A stretch of DNA of 64,000 nt, from assembly GCA_947491935.1 (NCBI GenBank), contig CANLLF010000001.1:930001-994000 (forward strand). Direction: 5' to 3'. Under the pieces are notes generated by a model. It worked only from the letters and a program-made list of their open reading frames with translations, made no database searches and was not told the DNA's origin. The DNA comes from an uncultured Roseicyclus sp. Lineage in GTDB: Bacteria > Pseudomonadota > Alphaproteobacteria > Rhodobacterales > Rhodobacteraceae. Positions 57,734 to 64,000 of this stretch are shown in pieces. A program made the translations under genes and the position numbers. How positions within the stretch are numbered: position 1 is the stretch's first letter; each line of letters begins with the position of its first letter.

Positions 57734-59365
57734 ATGGATTATGACGTCATCATCATCGGCGCGGGCCTGTCGGGCATGGTCGCCGCCGTCCACGCCGCCG
57801 AACGGGGCCGCAAGGTCGTGCTTCTGGATATGGAGGGCCCGCAAAGCCTCGGCGGGCAGGCCTGGTGGAGCCTTGGCGGCCTCTTCATGGTCGATACGCC
57901 CGAGCAACGCCGTATGCGCTTGCGCGACAGCCGCGATCTCGCTGCATCCGATTGGTTCGGCTCCGCCGGGTTCGACCGCCCTGAAGATGCCAATCCCCGG
58001 CAATGGGCCGAAGCCTATCTCGATTTCGCCGCTGGCCCGATGCGCTCCTACCTCCACGGTCTCGGCCTGCGCTGGTTTCCGGTGGTCGGATGGGCCGAAC
58101 GTGGTGGCGCCCACGCCAACGGGCACGGCAATTCCATCCCCCGCTTCCACGTCACCTGGGGCACCGGCACGGGCGTGGTGAAACCTTACGCCGATCGCAT
58201 CACAGCCCATCCCAACATCACGCTCCACTTCCGCCACCGCGTCACCGCCCTGAATGTGGAGGCAGGCGCGATCACCGGCGTTTCCGGCGATATCCTGGCG
58301 GAGGACACTGCGGTGCGCGGCGCCTCCACCAATCGCGACGTTGCCGGCTCCTTCGATCTCAACGCCCCCAAGGTCGTCATCACCAGCGGCGGGATCGGTG
58401 GCAATCACGATCTCGTCCGCGCCGCCTGGCCGCAGGACCGCCTCGGCCCGCCCCCCATTCACATGGTCTCCGGCGTGCCGGATTACGTGGACGGTCAAAT
58501 GGCACAAGTAGCCCAAGCCACCGGCGCCGCCGCCATCAACACGGACCGGATGTGGCACTATACCGAAGGCCTCAGGAACTGGGATCCGATCTGGCCCAAC
58601 CACGGCATCCGCATCCTGCCCGGCCCCTCGTCGATGTGGTTCGACGCCAATGGCGACCGGCTGGAAGCCCCCTGCTTTCCCGGGTTCGACACCACGTCCA
58701 CGCTCAAACGCATTCTGCAGACCAGGCAGGACCATTCGTGGTTCATCCTCACGCAAAGCATCATCGAAAAGGAATTCGCCCTCTCCGGCAGCGAACAGAA
58801 CCCGGATCTCACCTCCGGCAAATGGTCCGCCGTCCTGAAAGAGCGCTTGGGCAAAGGCGCCACGGCCGCGGTCGAGGCCTTCAAGGAGCATGGCGAGGAT
58901 TTTGTGGTCGCCCAGGACCTCGATACGCTCATCGCGGGCATGAACAGGATCACGCCCCAAGCGCCCCTCGACCCCATGAGACTCCGCACCCAGATCGAGG
59001 CGCGGGACGCCCAACTCACCAACACGGTCTCCAAGGATGCGCAAATTACCGCCATCCGCGGCGCGCGCCAATACATCGGCGACAAGCTGATCCGCACCGC
59101 CAGACCCCACCGTATCCTCGATCCGGCCCACGGCCCGCTGATCGCCGTCCGCCTCAACATCCTCACCCGCAAGAGCCTCGGCGGTCTGCATACGGATCTC
59201 TCCGGCCAATGCCTCAAACCCGATGGCACCCCCTTCCCCGGCCTCTACGCGGCCGGCGAGGTCGCGGGCTTCGGCGGCGGTGGCTATCATGGCTACAATG
59301 CGCTTGAAGGCACCTTCCTGGGCGGCTGCATCTTCTCCGGAAAGATCCTCGGCGAAACTCTCTAA
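57734..59365 (+). CDS. FAD-dependent dehydrogenase (3-ketosteroid dehydrogenase/fumarate reductase-like)
   Basis: 543 residues. DVIIIGAGLSGMVAAVHAA FAD motif, SLGGQAWWSLGGLFMV (conserved in FAD-binding dehydrogenases of this type) and C-terminal GEVAGFGGGGYHGYNALEG closing the site. Cytoplasmic. Steroid or enoate substrates are typical; the real one is unknown. Confidence 0.85.
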   Translation: MDYDVIIIGAGLSGMVAAVHAAERGRKVVLLDMEGPQSLGGQAWWSLGGLFMVDTPEQRRMRLRDSRDLAASDWFGSAGFDRPEDANPRQWAEAYLDFAAGPMRSYLHGLGLRWFPVVGWAERGGAHANGHGNSIPRFHVTWGTGTGVVKPYADRITAHPNITLHFRHRVTALNVEAGAITGVSGDILAEDTAVRGASTNRDVAGSFDLNAPKVVITSGGIGGNHDLVRAAWPQDRLGPPPIHMVSGVPDYVDGQMAQVAQATGAAAINTDRMWHYTEGLRNWDPIWPNHGIRILPGPSSMWFDANGDRLEAPCFPGFDTTSTLKRILQTRQDHSWFILTQSIIEKEFALSGSEQNPDLTSGKWSAVLKERLGKGATAAVEAFKEHGEDFVVAQDLDTLIAGMNRITPQAPLDPMRLRTQIEARDAQLTNTVSKDAQITAIRGARQYIGDKLIRTARPHRILDPAHGPLIAVRLNILTRKSLGGLHTDLSGQCLKPDGTPFPGLYAAGEVAGFGGGGYHGYNALEGTFLGGCIFSGKILGETL

Positions 59366-59369
59366 GCCC

Positions 59370-59414
59370 TTTCATCTTGGCCGAAAACTCCGGGGGTTTG
59401 GGGGCAGCGCCCCC
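59370..59414 (+). repeat. intergenic GC-rich repeat, type A copy 3
   Basis: TTTCATCTTGGCCGAAAACT, CCGGGGG, then GGGGGCAGCGCCCCC. It directly follows the FAD dehydrogenase stop, in a 291-base gap before creD that otherwise holds nothing I can name. Confidence 0.75.
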
Positions 59415-59656
59415 ATCCGAGGCCCCTGCCTCGGCGGCTGCGTGCCAACGCACACCCAAACGCATGCGGCGCCAGCCGCGCCATTTGGTCAGCGGCGCCG
59501 CGATCCAAGGTCCGGAATTCCGCCGCTTTTCACGCCCCCATCGATCCCGCACCCTCGCCCGCACGCAATGACCTGACGATCTGCACATCTCCTGCACACG
59601 GCCCCGCCACCAAACCGCTACCTCTTCGGCATTGTCATGACCCAAAGGAATTTTCC

Positions 59657-61096
59657 ATGCGCAGCCTCGGCATCCGCTTCCTGATCGTCGGCCTCCTCGC
59701 CGTCCTGATGTACATCCCGATCTTCTTCGTCTCCCTGGTGGTCGAGGACCGCTCCCGCCTGGCCGACCGCACCCTGGCCGAGGTCGGACAGGAATGGGGC
59801 GGCAGCCAGCTTCTCTCCGGCCCGGTCCTGATCATCCCCGTCGAAGGCCCGGTTTCCGTGACTGAACGCGTCAACGTCACCGACGCCGAGACCGGCGAGG
59901 TCACGCAGCAGGACCGTCAGGTTACCCGCATCCGCCGCACCGCGCCCATCTACCTGCTCCCCGAGGACTTCACCCTCGACATCACCACCGAAACGGAGAT
60001 CCGCTCCCGCGGCCTCTTCGACGTGCCGGTGTTTCAGGCCGTTGCGGCGATGGATCTGACCTACGATCTCTCCGCTGCCGAAGGCCTCTTGACCGGCGCG
60101 GAGGAAATCCTGTGGGACGAGGCCACGCTTCGCCTGTCCGTCTCCGCCAACCGCGCGCTCCGCGGCGCGGCGCGCCTGTTGGCCGACGGCACCGACATTC
60201 CGCTGGAACCCCGCGCGGGCAATGCCGCCGGTGTCACCGCCGCCATCGGGGATCCCCGCGACCATGATCGCTACGCCCTGACGCTCGGCTTCAACGGCGC
60301 CGCCGAACTCCGCGCCACGCCGCCCGGCCGCACCTCCGTGGTGACCATGACGTCCGACTGGCCCCATCCCAGCTTCTACGGCGCCTTCCTGCCCAGCACG
60401 CGCGAGATCGGCGAGAATGGCTTCACCGCCACATGGGAGATCCCCCATCTCGCCCGCCCCCTGCCCCAGGCCGCGCGGGAGGATTACGACGACACCGCCC
60501 GCGCCCAGGCCGCCTTTGGCGTCCGCTTCTTCCAACCCAACGATTTCTACCAGAAGGCCTACCGCGCCGCGCGCTACGGCATCCTGTTCATCGCGCTCAC
60601 CTTCCTGACCGTCCTCCTGATCGAAGGCGCCACCCGCAAACCCACCCATCCCGTGCAATACATCCTGATCGGGCTGGCCCAATCGGTGTTTGTCCTCCTG
60701 ATGGTCTCTTTCGCCGAACAGATCGGTTTCGGCGCCGCCTATGCCCTCTCCGCGGGCGCCACGACCCTGCTCCTCACGTTCTTCGGCTGGCTCGGCCTCA
60801 AACTGGGCAAACGCACGCTGATCCTCGGCCTGATGCTGGCGATCACCTACGCCGTCCTCTACCTGATCCTGCGCTCCGCCGATTACGCGCTCCTCGCCGG
60901 ATCCACCCTTGCCTTCTTCGCCCTGGCGCTAACCATGTACATGACGCGAAATGAGGATTGGTACGGCCCCCCGCAGGATCCGTCAAAAACCATCTTCGGC
61001 ACCCCGCGCCACGGCCATCCGAAACCCGACACCCCACAGGAGACGCAGGCACCCCAGGCGCCGCCCAAGCGTCCCGCGTCTCCCGGAAGCTCCTGA
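59657..61096 (+). CDS. creD: CreD-family inner-membrane protein
   Basis: 479 residues from ATG 59657 after AAGGA. One N-terminal membrane segment (FLIVGLLAVLMYIPIFFV), a long periplasmic domain, then five or so C-terminal membrane segments. The EGATRKPTHPVQYILIGLAQ motif is diagnostic of CreD. In enterics CreD follows creABC; none is here. Linked to envelope integrity. Confidence 0.92.
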   Translation: MRSLGIRFLIVGLLAVLMYIPIFFVSLVVEDRSRLADRTLAEVGQEWGGSQLLSGPVLIIPVEGPVSVTERVNVTDAETGEVTQQDRQVTRIRRTAPIYLLPEDFTLDITTETEIRSRGLFDVPVFQAVAAMDLTYDLSAAEGLLTGAEEILWDEATLRLSVSANRALRGAARLLADGTDIPLEPRAGNAAGVTAAIGDPRDHDRYALTLGFNGAAELRATPPGRTSVVTMTSDWPHPSFYGAFLPSTREIGENGFTATWEIPHLARPLPQAAREDYDDTARAQAAFGVRFFQPNDFYQKAYRAARYGILFIALTFLTVLLIEGATRKPTHPVQYILIGLAQSVFVLLMVSFAEQIGFGAAYALSAGATTLLLTFFGWLGLKLGKRTLILGLMLAITYAVLYLILRSADYALLAGSTLAFFALALTMYMTRNEDWYGPPQDPSKTIFGTPRHGHPKPDTPQETQAPQAPPKRPASPGSS

Positions 61097-61130
61097 ACGG
61101 CAGGCACCTGCCCCACATCTTCTGCCCCTG

Positions 61131-61163
61131 GCCCCGAGGTTCGTCCTGCCTCGGGGCATTTTT
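61131..61163 (+). terminator. creD intrinsic terminator
   Basis: GCCCCGAGG/CCTCGGGGC nine-base perfect stem, 9-base loop, then ATTTTT. Confidence 0.8.
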
Positions 61164-61255
61164 CCACCTTTCGCATCTTGGCCTAGACCCCGTAGGCTGG
61201 GTGCAACCCACTGCGCCGCCGGTTCAAATGGTGTGGCATCACTCGCAGGCCTCCC

Positions 61256-61852
61256 ATGCCCAACCGCCACCCCAAAACCTCCACCCCGCTGCCCGACGCC
61301 GAGGCGCGCCAAGCGATTACGTCTGTGGTTTGCTGTTCGTCCAAAATCCGTGCCCTCCACCGAACAAGACGCGTGGTCGCGACTGTGGTGACGTTGGCCT
61401 GCATTCCGGCCGCAGCGCTGGCTTGCATCCCAGATCCCGACGTGGAATATGATACTGCCGAAGAGGCAGCTGCGGTGATCTTGCGCGCGACAGTGGAGGC
61501 TTTCTCGGTGACACCGCATTTCGACGATGGGTCTTGCCAGACTGTTGAATACAGAACTCTGGAGAACCTTCACGGGTCAGCGCCCGCAACGTTCACAATC
61601 AGCAGGTGTGAAACAGGCATTTTGGTCGACGATTATGCCGATGCCGACCCCGATGACCTCGAATTCTTCGCGGACGTTCTCGGATACGTAACAGGAGCCA
61701 AGGTTTTGGGCGGCATAATCGTTGAAGCCGACACCGAACCCCGCCACTTGGTACCCAATTGCTGGGGCCCTCTTCATCTCCGACTCGACACGGTGGGCGA
61801 GGCAGAACGCACGGAAGTACTGGACCTGATCCGCCAGATGACGTCAGACTGA
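61256..61852 (+). CDS. chimeric exported protein; N-terminus duplicated from the next gene
   Basis: 198 residues. The first 26 residues (MPNRHPKTSTPLPDAEARQA...) match 16 of 26 in the start of the DUF1989 protein at 61860. Then comes a signal-like stretch RTRRVVATVVTLACIPAAAL and an exported, Cys-containing acidic domain (CIPDPDV, SCQTVEY, SRCETGI, NCWGP). The domain has lower GC. The true start may be a GTG inside the duplicated stretch, giving a normal signal peptide. No family recognised. Confidence 0.55.
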   Translation: MPNRHPKTSTPLPDAEARQAITSVVCCSSKIRALHRTRRVVATVVTLACIPAAALACIPDPDVEYDTAEEAAAVILRATVEAFSVTPHFDDGSCQTVEYRTLENLHGSAPATFTISRCETGILVDDYADADPDDLEFFADVLGYVTGAKVLGGIIVEADTEPRHLVPNCWGPLHLRLDTVGEAERTEVLDLIRQMTSD

Positions 61853-61859
61853 CCATTCC

Positions 61860-62714
61860 ATGCCCAACCGATACCCCAAGGCCAGCCCTTCCCCCCCTGA
61901 CGCCGCCGCGCGCCGCGCCATCGCGCCCGTCATCTGTTACCCACCCGAAACCCTGCCCACCCCGCAGGGCCTCGGCCCCGCCACGCCGATCGGCTCCATC
62001 ACCACGCACGTCGCCCAACCGCGTGACGCCACCACCTTCCGTGCCAAGGCCGGCCAGACCATCCGCATCACCTCCGTCGACGGCCCTCAAGTGGGCGATC
62101 TGAACTTGTGGAATGCGCACGACCTTTCCGAGCGTTTCTTCTCCGGAAAAACCCGCGCGCTCCACGGCACCCATGTCACCACCGGCGATGTGCTCTGGTC
62201 CAACCTGCCGCATCTGCGCCCGATGGCCACCATCACCCATGACAGCCTCGACTGGTACGGCATTGATGAATATGGCGGCGCGGTCCATGACGTGATCGGC
62301 ACGCGATGCGACCCCTACACCAACGCGCTTCTCAACAATGGCGACCAGTACCATCATTGCTGCCACTCGAACCTCACCCGCGCGCTCGCCGACGCAACCG
62401 GCCTGCCGCTCCACGAGGCCGAACTCCATGTCCACGACGTGCTTAACGTCTTCATGTGCACCGGCTTCACCCGTGACACCGGCCAGTATTTCATGAAGGC
62501 CAGCCCCGTCCGCCCCGGCGACACACTCGAATTCCGCGCCGAGATTGACCTGCTCGGCGCGCTGTCCGCCTGCCCCGGCGGCGATTGCGGTGCCGAACAC
62601 TCGTCGGACACCACGCCGTGCTACCCGTTGCAAATCGAAATCTTTGACACAGACCACACCGCCACGCACCAGCCGCCCGACCCAAACGTCTACACCCGCA
62701 GCCACGGCCGCTAA
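61860..62714 (+). CDS. DUF1989 urea-carboxylase-associated protein
   Basis: 284 residues. ITSVDGPQVGDLNLWNA and 'YHHCCHSNLTRALADATG' with HDVLNVFMCTGF are DUF1989 motifs; conserved His and Cys residues suggest metal binding. Family members sit next to urea carboxylase or amidolyase genes; none is seen here. Starts seven bases after the chimeric gene. Confidence 0.85.
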   Translation: MPNRYPKASPSPPDAAARRAIAPVICYPPETLPTPQGLGPATPIGSITTHVAQPRDATTFRAKAGQTIRITSVDGPQVGDLNLWNAHDLSERFFSGKTRALHGTHVTTGDVLWSNLPHLRPMATITHDSLDWYGIDEYGGAVHDVIGTRCDPYTNALLNNGDQYHHCCHSNLTRALADATGLPLHEAELHVHDVLNVFMCTGFTRDTGQYFMKASPVRPGDTLEFRAEIDLLGALSACPGGDCGAEHSSDTTPCYPLQIEIFDTDHTATHQPPDPNVYTRSHGR

Positions 62715-62719
62715 CGCCC

Positions 62720-62800
62720 CATTAAGGTTAACGCGCGCCCCGCCCCTTCCACTGGTTCCAAATATCCCGGGGGAGGCCGCAGGCCTGGGGCAGCGCCCCT
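62720..62800 (+). repeat. intergenic GC-rich repeat, type B copy 2
   Basis: CCATTAAGGTTAACGCGCGC, CCCGGGGGAG, then GGGGCAGCGCCCC. Matches 22772 in order over about 80 bases. Confidence 0.75.
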
Positions 62801-63424
62801 TACACCGCCCGCATCGCCGCCTGCACTTCGGCCAGGCTTCGCACCGCGCCACTTTGCAGATATTCCATCGCACGCAGGGCCGCCTCATGGGCCTCCACAC
62901 TCGACCCGGCCACGCAATCCTCGATCACCCGGCAGTAATAGTCGCTCTGGTGCCCGTCAACGAAGGTGTAATGGACGCAGACATCGGTCAGTCCGCCCGC
63001 CCACCAGGATCAACGTGTCGATCTTCAAACCCTTCAGGTAGATCTCAAAATCCGTCCCGAAAAATGCGGAATAGCGCCGTTTGCGGATCGCGATGTCATC
63101 GGGCCGAACGTCCATTTCCTCCACCGCCAGAGCTGTCTTCGGATTGTCCTCCAGGCAATGCACATCCTCATCGCCATCCAGCTCCCGCCCGAAATCCACG
63201 CCGCTGGGATGATGCACTTCCTGAATGAAAATGACCGGGATCCCGACCTCCCGCGCCACATCGATGGCGCCGCGCGCCGCCAACATCCGATCGCGATAAC
63301 CCGGCATATTGTCGATTGACCGCACCGCGCTCGCATCGATGAATGTCGAGGCCTGAATATCCACCACGATCAGCGCCGCACGCCCCTCGATCAACGCCCG
63401 TTCCACCTTGTTTGCATTCGCCAT
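62801..63424 (-). pseudogene. isochorismatase-like cysteine hydrolase, frameshifted
   Basis: From ATG 63424: ALIVVDIQASTFID then 'KRRYSAFFGTDFEIYLKGLK' and LILVGG are family motifs, with Asp and Lys of the catalytic triad. At about 62994-63002 the sequence reads GTG-GGCG-GGCG-GACTGACC. One GGCG unit extra throws the frame, giving an early stop at 62957. In the other frame LTDVCVHYTFVDGH follows, with the catalytic Cys, and it runs to TAA 62801-62803. The intact gene would be about 206 residues. Confidence 0.75.
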
Positions 63425-63591
63425 GGCATCGCCCTTCCGTGACCAGGTTTCACACCTCGCAGAAATCCGCCGCGCGATGCAAATTTTCTCTTGATCCGAC
63501 TCACCCTTTGCCCCACATGCCGCCCCATAGACGCCAACGCACGCGCCTCTGTCACGGGTGGTAAGTCGGTTTCGCGCACGTTCAGTACGCT

Positions 63592-63692
63592 GACCCGGGA
63601 TAACCATCGCAGTTACGTAGCGACGGTAACGTCTCCCTTTGATCGCAACGCCGTCCCCTTCAATGGGGGCGTTACGTCTCTTGGAGAACGTG
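63592..63692 (+). promoter_or_regulatory. structured leader of ornithine decarboxylase (speF-leader candidate)
   Basis: Hairpin 1: GTTAC (63612-63616) with GTAAC (63626-63630). Hairpin 2: AACGCC (63647-63652) with GGCGTT (63668-63673), extended by CCC/GGG. Hairpin 2 ends nine bases before the GGAG ribosome site. The near repeats GTAACGTCTCC and GTTACGTCTC could pair alternatively. Rfam describes a speF leader upstream of alphaproteobacterial ornithine decarboxylase; covariance match not tested. Confidence 0.5.
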
Positions 63693-64000
63693 ATGACCGC
63701 TACATTCACCGGCCTTTCGGCCGTCGCACCCGTATCCGTATCCCGCGCGGAGGCTCATGCCCGCGCCCATGCCTTCGAGCGACCGACGCTGATCCTCGAC
63801 GTGGACCGCGTCGCGCAGCAATACATCGCTCTGGCCGCCGGTCTGGGTACGGCCCATATCCATTATGCCGTCAAAGCGAACCCCGAACCCGCGATCCTTG
63901 AGCGTCTCGTCTCGCTCGGCTCGGGCTTCGATGCCGCCTCCCGTCACGAGATTCAGATCTGCCTCAATGCCGGGGCCGCGCCTGCCCATATCTCCTTCGG
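63693..64000 (+). CDS. ornithine (lysine/ornithine) decarboxylase, 5' part
   Basis: ATG 63693 after GGAG; about 102 residues visible. ERPTLILDVDRVAQQY and HIHYAVKANPEPAILE carry the PLP lysine (AVKANP) of the fold III decarboxylases, and GSGFDAASRHEIQICL follows as in ODC. Makes putrescine. Continues beyond the window. Confidence 0.9.
   Translation, partial: MTATFTGLSAVAPVSVSRAEAHARAHAFERPTLILDVDRVAQQYIALAAGLGTAHIHYAVKANPEPAILERLVSLGSGFDAASRHEIQICLNAGAAPAHISF

Overview
This is a high-GC stretch of chromosome that looks like an alphaproteobacterium of the order Rhodobacterales (Roseobacter/Rhodobacter type). The evidence is the ethylmalonyl-CoA pathway genes mcl2 and mch sitting between mdh and sdhCDAB, lineage-typical families (FYDLN_acid/TIGR02300, Alph_Pro_TM/TIGR02186, DUF1127, Lin0512), and pervasive ATGA start/stop overlaps. 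No rRNA, CRISPR array or intact insertion sequence was seen. One tRNA is present, tRNA-Ala(GGC).

Layout. 0-6.4 kb: the 5' part of a PAS-GGDEF-EAL gene, a DUF1127 gene behind a strong intrinsic terminator, nadD, a DMT permease, a DacB-type PBP and a prenyltransferase-fold protein. 6.5-13.7 kb: a MATE pump, an exported two-repeat MVL-type lectin, and an operon of two DUF4178 proteins, a 57-residue protein, DUF350 and a membrane spermidine-synthase-like protein, divergent from two Lin0512 paralogues. 13.8-19.8 kb: a class III aminotransferase divergent from a cupin/amine oxidase/TetR operon with a candidate operator, then eutD-eutE (ectoine hydrolase and deacetylase). 20-28.5 kb: a RecD-like helicase, an SDR, a TauE/Alph_Pro_TM pair, an ECF sigma factor coupled to a von Willebrand A protein, and a LysE exporter. 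28.7-30.8 kb: tRNA-Ala with a duplicated 3' end, FYDLN_acid protein, YgjP-like peptidase, GntR regulator.

31.2-54.5 kb is the metabolic core. On the minus strand lie mdh, then sucC-sucD-sucA-sucB-lpd; on the plus strand mcl2-nnrU-DUF1737-mch, then sdhC-sdhD-sdhA-sdhB. Together they encode the succinyl-CoA to oxaloacetate arc of the TCA cycle, 2-oxoglutarate dehydrogenase, and two steps of the ethylmalonyl-CoA pathway. Both the suc and sdh operons have small exported or membrane proteins interleaved among the enzyme genes. Both carry, upstream of the first gene, two copies of the palindrome TGTGATCACA spaced 21 bp centre to centre, which suggests one regulator controls both.

54.5-64 kb is accessory: a 2H phosphoesterase, a BNR-repeat protein, a flavoprotein dehydrogenase, CreD, a chimeric small gene in front of a DUF1989 gene, a frameshifted cysteine hydrolase, and the 5' end of ornithine decarboxylase behind a structured leader. 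GC-rich hairpin repeats recur between genes, mostly in this part.

The best candidates for undescribed biology are the paired TCA operators, the DUF4178/DUF350/spermidine-synthase-like operon, the sigma/VWA pair and the MVL-type lectin. All functions are read from sequence by eye; no database search was run.
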